Shown here piece after piece: positions 54,918 to 63,048 of a DNA stretch of 64,000 bases (position 1 is the first letter of the stretch; every line of letters starts with the position of its first letter). A model generated the notes under the pieces. It saw nothing but the letters and a program-made list of their open reading frames with translations, ran no database searches and was not told where the DNA came from. This stretch comes from Flavobacterium amnicola (GTDB lineage: Bacteria; Bacteroidota; Bacteroidia; Flavobacteriales; Flavobacteriaceae): positions 62,001 through 126,000 of the forward strand of contig NZ_SBKO01000006.1 of assembly GCF_004122165.1 (NCBI RefSeq), written 5' to 3'. A program made the position numbers and the translations under genes.

Positions 54918-56519
54918 TTATCCTTTTAGCAGATGTATACTGACCGTTGCATAATCGGTATCAGGGAATTTTTGAAAAAAACGAGGATCGCTTTCCAATC
55001 CAACCATTTTTGCCACTTTGAGAAACCCTTCAATTTCGACAATATATTGATCCGATAATCCATGGGTAACATCATAGGCAGTTGCAGGAGAATTCCCAAT
55101 GTTTTTGGCAACTATTTTTGGATTTACGGTATGCAATTCGATTAATAACAATCCGAATTTATGGACATACTTGGCCCATTTCCCCAAATGTTCAAACAAA
55201 TTTGCTTCCACTTCATTGTTGGATAATAATTTCCCACGATGGGCAAAAGCACCTGTTGACTGACTAATTATTTCATGAAAGTTTTCGGGTGCACTCCAAA
55301 TACGGTTGTGATCTAAAAAAGTACGAACGTTGAGCAATTCTTTTAAATCAATTGCGTAGTTTTCTTCTAATTCTTGTGCCAACAAATCAGGATTTCCAAT
55401 ATCTCCCCAAATAACTTTTGCCCAAATATCGGCTTTGATCAAATTAGCTCGAGTTACTTTTAAAGCCACTTGGTTATAATCAACCCCCACTAAAAACAAC
55501 GGATATTCTTCTAATATTTTACCTCGAAGTGTTTGTCTTTCAATAACATTAAAAATATGCTGTAAAAAAGCACCGTTACCACAACCCATATCTAATATTC
55601 CTTTGGGTTGCTCTGCAATGGGTTTATTAAACAATTCAATGATAATTTCATCAATTACTTTGAAATAAGTGGTGTGTGCCCCTCCACTACCCCACACATT
55701 CATTTCACGATTGACATGTATTTCGGTTTCGTTCACTGCAATACCCCTTAGTTTGTTAGGATTCCCAAACAATAGCGTTTCAATATTTTTTAACATCGGT
55801 AAATAGGAAACGGTTACTCCATAAGCTGAAGCTCTTTTGGCAAAGAAAAGCCCTACTTCTGTAAATTGATATTTGCCTTTCTTTTCGGTAAACCAACCCA
55901 AATCAGTGAAAAAATCGAGCATTATAGCGAAGGCTTCTGGTTCTTTGTGAAATTCATCGGCACTAAACGAAGTTTCCATAAAATATTTGTGAAACATACC
56001 TGTCATCCCCAAATTAACAATTAATGGCGCCACTAAAATGCCTTCAATATGTTTATTGATTTGAAATTGAATTTGTCCTGATGTGGTATTTAAATCAGGC
56101 TGAAGTTGCAAAGTCTTTTTATACTTTTCAAACAACGGACTCAGTATTGAGATGGAATGGGAGTTAATAACATTAGCGGTAAAAGCATCGGTTAAAAACA
56201 ACGTTTTCGCTACTTCTTCATAATGGTGGAATTGCGAAAAAGCAATCGCAGTTGTATCATTTATACTGATTGTGATTTCATTTTTTACATTATCGACTTC
56301 GTAATCCAAAAATCCTTGTGAAGCCAAAGCTCTTAACACCACATTTAAATATCCATCATTAATTTTAAATTCATCGGATAATTCTTTAATTGTTACTTTA
56401 GAAAATTTATTTAAATAATCGGTAATTCCCTTTTCTTTTAAAATAGCAGCAATTGGAACAATCGCTATTCCATCAAGGTGTCTAAAAATGGATTCCCGTA
56501 ATTCGTGTGTTGTTTTCAT
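54918..56519 (-). CDS. Class I SAM-dependent methyltransferase with winged-helix N-terminus
   Basis: This is a 533-residue protein, unusually long for a methyltransferase. Two winged-helix/dimerisation-like segments precede the catalytic domain (about 1-110 with FKINDGYLNVVLRALASQG, and a second copy-like segment about 170-240). The SAM motif KGILDMGCGNGAFLQHIF lies near residues 302-319, followed by FLVGVDYNQVALKVTRANL. The layout fits the plant-type O-methyltransferase or polyketide/hemolytic-lipid C-methyltransferases. The substrate is unknown. It is divergent from the Crp/Fnr gene. Confidence 0.82.
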   Translation of the reverse strand: MKTTHELRESIFRHLDGIAIVPIAAILKEKGITDYLNKFSKVTIKELSDEFKINDGYLNVVLRALASQGFLDYEVDNVKNEITISINDTTAIAFSQFHHYEEVAKTLFLTDAFTANVINSHSISILSPLFEKYKKTLQLQPDLNTTSGQIQFQINKHIEGILVAPLIVNLGMTGMFHKYFMETSFSADEFHKEPEAFAIMLDFFTDLGWFTEKKGKYQFTEVGLFFAKRASAYGVTVSYLPMLKNIETLLFGNPNKLRGIAVNETEIHVNREMNVWGSGGAHTTYFKVIDEIIIELFNKPIAEQPKGILDMGCGNGAFLQHIFNVIERQTLRGKILEEYPLFLVGVDYNQVALKVTRANLIKADIWAKVIWGDIGNPDLLAQELEENYAIDLKELLNVRTFLDHNRIWSAPENFHEIISQSTGAFAHRGKLLSNNEVEANLFEHLGKWAKYVHKFGLLLIELHTVNPKIVAKNIGNSPATAYDVTHGLSDQYIVEIEGFLKVAKMVGLESDPRFFQKFPDTDYATVSIHLLKG

Positions 56520-56535
56520 GTTCAGTCTGTTTACT

Positions 56536-56543
56536 CAAATATA
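56536..56543 (-). promoter_or_regulatory. -7 box (TATATTTG) for the methyltransferase
   Basis: An exact TAnnTTTG match on the minus strand, 17 bp before its start codon, in the divergent spacer with the Crp/Fnr gene. Confidence 0.55.
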
Positions 56544-56586
56544 GGATTTTAACTAAGAATATCAAACTCAGATAAATCAAGAATAG

Positions 56587-56594
56587 TATCTTTG
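56587..56594 (+). promoter_or_regulatory. -7 box (TATCTTTG) for the Crp/Fnr gene
   Basis: An exact TAnnTTTG match 17 bp before the regulator's ATG. Confidence 0.6.
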
Positions 56595-56611
56595 TAACGC
56601 ATAAAAGTTAT

Positions 56612-57238
56612 ATGAAAGAAACGATTCAAATCCATTTTCCGAATTTCAATTCACAATTAATTGAAGACATCGAAAAAAACGCAACCATAAAGTTTTTTAA
56701 GGCTGGCGAAGTATTGATGCGCTCGGGACAGTATATTAAAAATACAGTTTTAATCACCAGCGGCAAAGTAAAAATCTACAGAGAAGACGAAGAAGGCGGC
56801 GAGTTTTTCATGTACTATTTGCAACCAGGGCAAGCCTGTGCAGTTTCTATGATTTGTGCGACTAAACAAGAAACCAGTACAATTATGGCGAAAGTAGTAG
56901 AAGATGCCGAATTAATTATGATTCCACTTTCGTTAATGGAAAAATGGATGGCTACCAATCGCACCTGGTATGAATTTGTTATCGAAACCTACCGTAATCG
57001 ATTTGAAGAAGTGCTGACTGTAATTGATAATATCGCTTTTAAAGCAATGGATCAACGCTTGGAATTCTACTTAAAACAACACAAAGAAGCCCGTAATTGT
57101 AATGATGTAAAACTTTCACATCAAGAAATTGCTTCCGAATTAAATACTTCCCGCGAAGTAATCTCAAGATTGCTCAAAAAAATGGAACAACGCGGATTAG
57201 TCCTTCTGCATCGAAGTCATATTACTGTTTTGTTTTAA
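56612..57238 (+). CDS. Crp/Fnr family transcriptional regulator
   Basis: This is a 208-residue regulator with an N-terminal cyclic-nucleotide-binding-like beta-roll (about 15-130). It lacks the Cys cluster of Fnr but has Cys residues in GQACAVSMICATK. A dimer helix follows, and a C-terminal winged helix (about 150-208) with the recognition helix in LSHQEIASELNTSREVISRLL. It is directly upstream of the sulfur-transport/persulfide operon in the same orientation, and a CRP-type palindrome lies between them. This makes it a probable local regulator sensing sulfur or redox state; the ligand is unknown. Confidence 0.9.
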   Translation: MKETIQIHFPNFNSQLIEDIEKNATIKFFKAGEVLMRSGQYIKNTVLITSGKVKIYREDEEGGEFFMYYLQPGQACAVSMICATKQETSTIMAKVVEDAELIMIPLSLMEKWMATNRTWYEFVIETYRNRFEEVLTVIDNIAFKAMDQRLEFYLKQHKEARNCNDVKLSHQEIASELNTSREVISRLLKKMEQRGLVLLHRSHITVLF

Positions 57239-57248
57239 TTTACCCTCT

Positions 57249-57262
57249 GTGATATAAGTCAC
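57249..57262 (+). promoter_or_regulatory. CRP/FNR-type palindrome (GTGA-N6-TCAC)
   Basis: GTGATATAAGTCAC has perfect GTGA/TCAC half-sites with a 6-bp spacer, the standard Crp/Fnr spacing. It lies between the Crp/Fnr gene and the YeeE operon, just upstream of a TAACTTTG box at 57265. Regulation by the neighbouring protein is inference. Confidence 0.65.
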
Positions 57263-57264
57263 CG

Positions 57265-57272
57265 TAACTTTG
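57265..57272 (+). promoter_or_regulatory. -7 box (TAACTTTG) for the sulfur operon
   Basis: An exact TAnnTTTG match 3 bp after the CRP-type palindrome and 74 bp before the first YeeE gene. If this is the promoter, the palindrome would sit between the -33 and -7 elements, a repressor-like position. Confidence 0.5.
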
Positions 57273-57346
57273 TTTGAATAATGCCAATTTTGTAACTAGT
57301 ATCCTTATAGATTATCGGGATTATTGACAAAGATAAAAGCATTAAA

Positions 57347-57913
57347 ATGATCGAAATCATTAAACAACCTTGGCATTGGTTAGTAGCGGGCACTTTAATT
57401 GGCCTAATTGTACCTTTATTATTACTTATCGGAAATAAAAAACTTGGAATTTCATCTTCCCTAAGACATCTCTGTGCGATTTGTATTCCCAGAAAAATTC
57501 CATTTTTTCAGTACGAATGGGAAAAGGAAATTTGGAGCCTATTTTTTGTCACAGGAATTTTATTAGGTGGATTCGTTGCGACTCAATTTTTAAGTGATCC
57601 GAACAACATTGTGGTTTCAGAAGCAACTAAAACTACCCTAGCCGGTTATGGAATAACTGATTTCAGTCAAATAATGCCTGTCCAACTCTTTACTTTTGAC
57701 AATTTATTTAACCTGAAAGGTTTGGTGTTTTTTGTTTTGGGTGGATTTATGGTTGGATTTGGCAGCCGATATGCTGCAGGATGCACCAGCGGACATTCCA
57801 TTATGGGAATTGCCAACTTACAATGGCCCTCCTTAATTGCTACGTGTTGCTTTATGATTGGTGGTTTCTTTTCGACCAATGTTCTTTTACCTTTATTCTT
57901 CAAACTAATTTAA
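57347..57913 (+). CDS. YeeE/YedE-type sulfur transporter, first half
   Basis: This is a 188-residue inner-membrane protein with about four to five helices. It carries the YeeE/YedE (TsuA-like) motif FGSRYAAGCTSGHSIMGIA near residues 143-161, whose cysteine conducts thiosulfate or related sulfur ions in studied members. It is a half-size subunit; the second half is the next gene, 4 bp downstream. The neighbouring rhodanese protein supports sulfur import. Confidence 0.88.
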   Translation: MIEIIKQPWHWLVAGTLIGLIVPLLLLIGNKKLGISSSLRHLCAICIPRKIPFFQYEWEKEIWSLFFVTGILLGGFVATQFLSDPNNIVVSEATKTTLAGYGITDFSQIMPVQLFTFDNLFNLKGLVFFVLGGFMVGFGSRYAAGCTSGHSIMGIANLQWPSLIATCCFMIGGFFSTNVLLPLFFKLI

Positions 57914-57917
57914 AAAG

Positions 57918-58328
57918 ATGAAAAATTTAAAATACTTATTTGTGGGAATGTTCTTTGGTATTATCTTTATCAAAGCAGAAATAGCCAGTTGGTTCCGTAT
58001 TCAGGAAATGTTTCAATTACAATCGTTTTTTATGTACGGCGTAATTTGCACAGCAATTGTAGTAGCTACTGTAAGTGTTTGGCTGATAAAAAAGTACAAC
58101 ATCAAAACAATTAGCGGAGAAACCATTACCTTTGAGGATAAAAAATTTAGTAAAGGTCAAATTTATGGCGGATTGATTTTTGGAATGGGTTGGGCGATTA
58201 CAGGAGCCTGTCCGGGACCATTGTTTGCACAAATTGGCAGTGGTTTTGTCGTAGTGGGAATCACACTTTTAAGTGCCATTTTCGGCACTTGGATTTACGG
58301 TTATTTTCAAAATAAATTGCCTCATTAA
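57918..58328 (+). CDS. YeeE/YedE-type sulfur transporter, second half (DUF6691)
   Basis: This is a 136-residue protein with about four membrane helices and the matching half-motif FGMGWAITGACPGPLFAQIG (about 94-113) containing the conserved Cys. Together with the preceding gene it makes one full YeeE-like channel. Gene spacing (4 bp before, 11 bp after) shows a tight operon with the MBL/rhodanese gene. Confidence 0.88.
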   Translation: MKNLKYLFVGMFFGIIFIKAEIASWFRIQEMFQLQSFFMYGVICTAIVVATVSVWLIKKYNIKTISGETITFEDKKFSKGQIYGGLIFGMGWAITGACPGPLFAQIGSGFVVVGITLLSAIFGTWIYGYFQNKLPH

Positions 58329-58339
58329 TTATAATTAAA

Positions 58340-59767
58340 ATGAAAAATATCAACTTTAATATCGAACAAATTTATACCGGCTGCTTGGCACAAGGAGCTT
58401 ACTATATCATATCTAACGGGGAAGCAGCAATAATTGATCCACTTCGTGAAATACATCCTTATTTGGATCGTTTGGAGAGAGATGAAGTAAAATTAAAATA
58501 CATTTTTGAAACTCATTTTCATGCCGATTTTGTTTCGGGTCATTTGGATTTAAGTAAAGTCACTGGTGCTCCAATTGTGTACGGACCAACAGCGAAGCCA
58601 GAATTCGAAGCTATTATTGCTGAAGACAATCAAATATTTGAAATTGGAAATATCAAAATAAAAGCATTGCATACACCGGGACATACCCTAGAAAGTACTA
58701 CTTATTTATTAATCGATGAAAACGGAAAAGAACATGCTATCTTTTCTGGGGATACTTTATTTATTGGAGATGTAGGTCGTCCGGATTTAGCTCAAAAAGC
58801 GGCTACCATGACTCAGGAACAATTGGCTGGAACTTTATTCCATTCGTTGCGAAATAAAATCATGACGTTACCCAATGATGTGATTGTATATCCTGCACAC
58901 GGAGCTGGAAGTGCTTGCGGAAAAAACATGAGCAAAGAAACCATTTCTACTATTGGAGAACAAAAGGAAAAAAATTACGCTCTAAGAGCAAACATGACGG
59001 AAAGTGAATTTGTAATAGAAGTATTAAATGGTTTGACTCCTCCTCCAGCCTATTTCGGAATGAATGTAGCCATGAATAAAACAGGTTACAACAGTTTTGA
59101 ATCGGTTTTGAATAAAGGAATGAAAGCCTTAACTGCTTCGGAATTTGAAACAATAGCAGAAGAATTTGATGCTCTAATTTTAGATACCCGAAATCCCGCA
59201 GAATTTTATTTAGACTACATCCCACAATCAATTAACATCGGTATTGGCGGCGATTTTGCTCCTTGGGTGGGTGCCTTAATTGGAGATGTAAAACAACCCA
59301 TCTTAATAGTAACGGATGCCGGTAAAGAAGAAGAAACCGTAACCCGCCTAAGTCGTGTTGGTTTTGATAATATTTTAGGGCATTTACAAGGTGGTTTTGC
59401 TACCTGGAAAGCTGCCGAAAAAGAAACTGATGCGATAAAACGGATTACAGCACAACAATTTGCTGCCGAAGTAAATATAGATACCGACAAAGTAATTGAT
59501 GTTCGCAAAGAAGGAGAATACAGTGCCGAACATTTAGACGAGGCTTACAGCAAGCCCCTAGCCTACATTAACAATTGGATCAACGAAATAGATCCTAAAG
59601 AGCATTTCTATATTCACTGTGCTGGAGGGTATAGAAGCATGATAGCCGCTTCCATATTACAAGCTCGAGGCTATAGAAATTTTACCGAAATTGAAGGTGG
59701 TTTTAATGCTATTGCAAAAACTGATTTACCAAAATCCGATTTTGTATGTCAAAGTAAAGTGTTATAA
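58340..59767 (+). CDS. MBL-fold persulfide dioxygenase-like protein with two rhodanese domains
   Basis: This is a 475-residue cytosolic protein. The metallo-beta-lactamase domain (about 1-245) has the ETHFHADFVSGH metal motif (His56/His58/Asp60 region) and later HTPGHTLES and FSGDTLFIGDVGRPD, as in ETHE1/CstB-type persulfide dioxygenases. Rhodanese domain 1 (about 265-355) has no catalytic cysteine: the loop reads VTDAGKEEET, so it is inactive. Rhodanese domain 2 (about 375-470) has an intact loop IHCAGGYRS. It should oxidise glutathione or low-molecular-weight persulfide to sulfite and transfer sulfur. Last gene of the sulfur operon. Confidence 0.9.
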   Translation: MKNINFNIEQIYTGCLAQGAYYIISNGEAAIIDPLREIHPYLDRLERDEVKLKYIFETHFHADFVSGHLDLSKVTGAPIVYGPTAKPEFEAIIAEDNQIFEIGNIKIKALHTPGHTLESTTYLLIDENGKEHAIFSGDTLFIGDVGRPDLAQKAATMTQEQLAGTLFHSLRNKIMTLPNDVIVYPAHGAGSACGKNMSKETISTIGEQKEKNYALRANMTESEFVIEVLNGLTPPPAYFGMNVAMNKTGYNSFESVLNKGMKALTASEFETIAEEFDALILDTRNPAEFYLDYIPQSINIGIGGDFAPWVGALIGDVKQPILIVTDAGKEEETVTRLSRVGFDNILGHLQGGFATWKAAEKETDAIKRITAQQFAAEVNIDTDKVIDVRKEGEYSAEHLDEAYSKPLAYINNWINEIDPKEHFYIHCAGGYRSMIAASILQARGYRNFTEIEGGFNAIAKTDLPKSDFVCQSKVL

Positions 59768-59865
59768 AACAAGCTAAAAATCAAGTGTTTGTATTGTTTC
59801 AAATTCGATTCGATGTAAAAACGCTATAATTTTGTTAAAAATTGCTTTCTAATTATAGTAGGCAT

Positions 59866-59873
59866 TATATTTG
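59866..59873 (+). promoter_or_regulatory. -7 box (TATATTTG) for the Lys-rich small protein
   Basis: An exact TAnnTTTG match 37 bp before the ATG at 59911. Confidence 0.55.
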
Positions 59874-59910
59874 AGATAAGAAAAACAATAATTAATCAAA
59901 ATAAAAAATC

Positions 59911-60102
59911 ATGAAAAAATTAATCACCTCATTGGCCTTAGTAGCATTTTTATTCTCAGCAAGCACTTTTGCTCAAGAAATTAAAAAGGAAGCTAAAACT
60001 AAAAAAGCTAAAACAGAAAAAACTACTACTTCTTCAGATGTGAAAAAAGAGTGCCACACCGACAAAAAATGTTGTGCAAAAGGAGCTGATAAAAAAGCTT
60101 AA
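59911..60102 (+). CDS. Small exported Lys-rich protein with a Cys cluster
   Basis: This is a 63-residue protein: signal peptide (about 1-21, ending TFAQ), a Lys/Thr-rich middle (KKEAKTKKAKTEKTTTSSD) and a C-terminal ECHTDKKCCAKG with three cysteines and a histidine, a possible metal-binding site. The function is unknown. It has its own promoter box and a perfect terminator and lies just after the sulfur operon, though a link is not shown. Confidence 0.75.
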   Translation: MKKLITSLALVAFLFSASTFAQEIKKEAKTKKAKTEKTTTSSDVKKECHTDKKCCAKGADKKA

Positions 60103-60108
60103 TTTTTC

Positions 60109-60142
60109 AACAAAGCCGAATAGTTTGCTATTCGGCTTTGTT
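60109..60142. terminator. Long perfect hairpin terminator
   Basis: AACAAAGCCGAATAG TTTG CTATTCGGCTTTGTT: a 15-bp perfect stem shared by the convergent small genes at 59911 and 60128. It overlaps the end of the latter. Confidence 0.9.
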
Positions 60143-60277
60143 ATTTTCATCATTAAATTTCTTTATGATTGCTTTAAGTTGAGCCTTACGCTCAATTTTT
60201 TTATTTTTAGCCTTCGCTTGTTCCTTGTGCAACTTATCATTGTGCTTTTTTATATTTTTTTCATTATTTCGACCCAT
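60128..60277 (-). CDS. 49-residue Lys-rich small protein
   Basis: A short frame from ATG 60277 to TAG 60128 encodes a highly basic, helical peptide beginning MGRNNEKNIKKHNDKLHK and ending FNDENNKAE. Its start lies inside the last codons of the 187-residue gene at 60264 (14-bp overlap on the same strand), a coupling arrangement that supports it being real. Its stop falls in the terminator stem. No homology is recognised; nucleic-acid binding is a guess from charge. Confidence 0.6.
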   Translation of the reverse strand: MGRNNEKNIKKHNDKLHKEQAKAKNKKIERKAQLKAIIKKFNDENNKAE

Positions 60278-60827
60278 ACAATTCTTTTTTAATTTTTTCA
60301 ATAGTACTATTCGTATGAATTAATTTATCGATTACAATAATTCTTAATTCTTCAATATCCCAATCATCAAAATACCTTGCCCAATTCGTTAAATTTAAAA
60401 TATTTCGTGCCGTTTTTATTCTTTTCATTGTTTCCTCCGAAGTTCGTAAAACAGCAATTCCATCATAATCCGGATTGTTTTTGTGTTGGTATAAAATTTC
60501 TCTTTTATCGGAATCATAATCAAGGTAATACAATGCATCGGTTTTATTATCTGGATAAAAATCATTCCAATTGGCAAATCCAAGTTTAACTTTAGAGTTA
60601 TTTGCAACATTATTGGAAACCAATCGCCATTTACTATTCGCCAATCTGCCCCAATGGTTGGATAAGCGATACATACCTATTTCCGTATAATAATAAGTAC
60701 TGCCCGATTCGCTTTCAAAATCGGATTTTTTCTCTTTAATTTCACTGAGATCACTTTCATAAAAAACACAAAAAGTATTTTTTAAAGAATTGGGATGTGG
60801 CCTAAATTTACCTTCTTTTATGTTCAC
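60264..60827 (-). CDS. Hypothetical cytosolic protein
   Basis: This is a 187-residue protein without signal or membrane segment. The first half is beta-strand rich and aromatic (SGSTYYYTEIGMYRLSNHWG, KWRLVS, LGFANWNDFYPD), and the second half is helical (EETMKRIKTARNILN). I recognise no family with confidence. It is coupled at its 3' end to the 49-residue small gene. The start is in the AT-rich spacer shared with the divergent DUF4369 gene. Confidence 0.7.
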   Translation of the reverse strand: MNIKEGKFRPHPNSLKNTFCVFYESDLSEIKEKKSDFESESGSTYYYTEIGMYRLSNHWGRLANSKWRLVSNNVANNSKVKLGFANWNDFYPDNKTDALYYLDYDSDKREILYQHKNNPDYDGIAVLRTSEETMKRIKTARNILNLTNWARYFDDWDIEELRIIVIDKLIHTNSTIEKIKKELYGSK

Positions 60828-60883
60828 AATTTAGAAACTATTAAATAAAATATAAAAGTAGTTTGAAATAAATACAAATGCTT

Positions 60884-60891
60884 TATTTTTG
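60884..60891 (+). promoter_or_regulatory. -7 box (TATTTTTG) for the DUF4369 gene
   Basis: An exact TAnnTTTG match 21 bp before the ATG at 60913. Confidence 0.6.
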
Positions 60892-60912
60892 CGAGCAAAA
60901 TTTATAAAACAA

Positions 60913-61647
60913 ATGAAAAAATTAGTTGTAATAGCATTGGCTATCGTTGCAGTTTCTTGTAACGGAATTATTGGAAACGGATATACAATTACAGGAGAAA
61001 TTGCTGGATTAGCAGATGGTACAAAAGTATTTCTTGAAAAACAAGATGACAAAACTGGAATGCCAATAACAGTGGATACGGTAAAAGTAGAAAAAGGTAA
61101 ATTTACTTTCGAAGGAGATGCTAAAGATGTTGTTTTACATGGTGTACGTTTTGAAAACATCCCAAATGCAGGATTTGCTCTTTTTGTAGAAAAAGGAGAT
61201 ATCAAAGCAAAAATTAATAAGGATAGTATTGGAAATGCAGTGGTTTCGGGTACTTATAACAATGAAGAATTAAGCAAATACATTGTTGACAATAATAAAA
61301 TGCAAAAGAAATTTATTGATTTTCAACAAAAAAACATGGAAATCTATAAAGCTGCTGAAGCAAAAAAAGACACTGTGACTTTAAAAAAATTGAACGATCA
61401 AATTATGGTATTTCAAAAGGAAAGAGTGGAGTACAACACTAACTATGTTGAAAAAAACACGAAATCTATGTTAACCCCAATATTATTACAAGGTTTTTTC
61501 AGTACACCAAACCCAGATTTAGCCAAAGTAAAAAAATATTACGAGGCTTTGGATAAAAGTGTTAAAGAATCTGTTATGGGTAAAAAAGTCGCTACTCAAA
61601 TTGCTGAATTTGAGAAAAATTTAAACCCAACAGCAGCAAAAAAATAA
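60913..61647 (+). CDS. DUF4369 domain lipoprotein
   Basis: This is a 244-residue lipoprotein (lipobox AIVAVSCNG, Cys about 16). It has an N-terminal DUF4369 beta-domain (about 20-115, TITGEIAGLADGTKVFLEK) and a helical, Lys-rich C-terminal half that in longer relatives leads into a thioredoxin domain; that thioredoxin domain is absent here. The start at 60913 (MKKLVVIAL) is preferred over a TTG at 60889. It is paired with the following TlpA-like gene, which has the same N-terminal layout plus a thioredoxin domain. Confidence 0.87.
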   Translation: MKKLVVIALAIVAVSCNGIIGNGYTITGEIAGLADGTKVFLEKQDDKTGMPITVDTVKVEKGKFTFEGDAKDVVLHGVRFENIPNAGFALFVEKGDIKAKINKDSIGNAVVSGTYNNEELSKYIVDNNKMQKKFIDFQQKNMEIYKAAEAKKDTVTLKKLNDQIMVFQKERVEYNTNYVEKNTKSMLTPILLQGFFSTPNPDLAKVKKYYEALDKSVKESVMGKKVATQIAEFEKNLNPTAAKK

Positions 61648-61675
61648 AGCTCATTTATTAGTTGAAACTTTCAGT

Positions 61676-62797
61676 ATGATCAACAACAAAATAATATACA
61701 TCTTATTTTTTATTATTACCGTATCGTGTAATAAAAGCCAATCTGACATTACCGGTACCGCCAAATTTCCTGACGGTACCTTAGTTTTTATAGAAAAAAA
61801 CGATCCATTAAAAGGACCCGTTAAAATTGATTCTACCTACATTAAAGACAATACTTTTCAGTTTAGAAAGCAAACCAAAGAATTAGATTTGCTTACTATT
61901 CGATTTAACAATATAAAAGGGGCCTTTTATGTTATCTCTGAAGAAGGTAAAATCAATATTAAAGTAGATACTGATACTTTACAAAAATCGATTGTTGAAG
62001 GAGCTTATCACAATACTGAATTAACTAAATTCAATAAGAACATCTCAATAATTGAAAATCAAATTAGGCAGTTTGAAAAAAATAATATTCATGCGTTAAA
62101 ATCTGCAGAAAAATCAAACAATACAAAGTTAGTCAATGAAATAAAAAATCAACATGCCGTATTGATTGCCAAAAAATTCAATGCTAATTATGATTATGTC
62201 AAAGGTAATCCAAAATCTTTTGTTTCCTTACTCATTGTAGAGGGGATGCTTAGAGAATTTGAACCCAATTATCCTAAGATTAAAGAATTATTTACGATTT
62301 TATCTAATGATTTAAAATCAAACAAAAGAGGCAGAAAAATTAGTGCGAAACTACAAAGTGTGGAAGCGGTAGCGATAGGGAAAATTGCACCCGATTTTTC
62401 AGCACCAACACCAGATGGTAATTTAACTACTTTAAAAGCTAATTTAGGGAAAGTCACTATTTTGTACTTTAGTGGCTCTTGGTGTGAACCTTGTAAAATC
62501 AAAAACCAATATTACACTACTTTATACAGCGAATTTCATCCAAAAGGACTTAATATTGTTAATATCTCTCTTGAAATAAAAGGGCAAAGAGAAAAATGGA
62601 AAGCAGCTATTAAAGAACAAAAAATGAGCTGGGTATCCGTTTCAAATCTTGATAATTGGAATGATCCACTTGCAAAACTTTATAGCATCGATGGATTTCC
62701 AGCAGTCTTTATCCTAGATTCTAAGGGAATAATTGTTGCAAAAAATCTTGAAGGCGATCCACTAAAGAAAAAAATAATTGAATTATTATCAAAATAA
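61676..62797 (+). CDS. TlpA-like thioredoxin-fold lipoprotein with DUF4369 domain
   Basis: This is a 373-residue protein with a lipoprotein signal (FIITVSCNKS, Cys about 15), a DUF4369 domain (about 20-110), a helical linker (about 115-230) and a TlpA/ResA-type thioredoxin domain (about 235-370). The active site is GSWCEPCKIK (Cys-Glu-Pro-Cys, about 266-269), and the cis-proline follows in IDGFPAVFIL. It probably acts in the periplasm as a thiol-disulfide reductase for cytochrome c maturation or stress. It appears to be a paralogue of the preceding gene, which lacks the thioredoxin part. Confidence 0.9.
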   Translation: MINNKIIYILFFIITVSCNKSQSDITGTAKFPDGTLVFIEKNDPLKGPVKIDSTYIKDNTFQFRKQTKELDLLTIRFNNIKGAFYVISEEGKINIKVDTDTLQKSIVEGAYHNTELTKFNKNISIIENQIRQFEKNNIHALKSAEKSNNTKLVNEIKNQHAVLIAKKFNANYDYVKGNPKSFVSLLIVEGMLREFEPNYPKIKELFTILSNDLKSNKRGRKISAKLQSVEAVAIGKIAPDFSAPTPDGNLTTLKANLGKVTILYFSGSWCEPCKIKNQYYTTLYSEFHPKGLNIVNISLEIKGQREKWKAAIKEQKMSWVSVSNLDNWNDPLAKLYSIDGFPAVFILDSKGIIVAKNLEGDPLKKKIIELLSK

Positions 62798-62814
62798 ATC
62801 AATTTTAGACTTTT

Positions 62815-62847
62815 AAAAAATGCTCAAAATTATTTGAGCATTTTTTA
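62815..62847 (+). terminator. Terminator of the DUF4369/TlpA unit
   Basis: AAAAAATGCTCAAA ATTA TTTGAGCATTTTTT, 18 bp after the stop. Confidence 0.9.
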
Positions 62848-62924
62848 TTTTGTTTAGAAACAAACACTTACAAGAAAGTTTGAAATAATATCCTTTTTTT
62901 ATTTGCAAACACAAAAAACAATTC

Positions 62925-62932
62925 TATATTTG
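62925..62932 (+). promoter_or_regulatory. -7 box (TATATTTG) for tRNA-Tyr
   Basis: An exact TAnnTTTG match 35 bp upstream of the mature tRNA 5' end. Confidence 0.65.
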
Positions 62933-62967
62933 CAACCGCTTTGAGAGCGAACTATCGCAATATAGTT

Positions 62968-63048
62968 GGGGAGATACTCAAGCGGCCAACGAGGACGGAC
63001 TGTAAATCCGTTGGGAAACCTTCGCAGGTTCGAATCCTGCTCTCCCCA
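62968..63048 (+). tRNA. tRNA-Tyr (GTA anticodon)
   Basis: All arms pair: acceptor GGGGAGA/TCTCCCC, D-arm stem CTC/GAG, anticodon stem ACGGA/TCCGT around CTGTAAA (anticodon GTA), a 12-nt variable arm, and T-arm GCAGG-TTCGAAT-CCTGC, with discriminator A. The 81-nt length and the variable arm fit tRNA-Tyr; CCA is not encoded. It is followed by a hairpin and by a duplicated copy of its 3' end at 63153. Confidence 0.96.
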
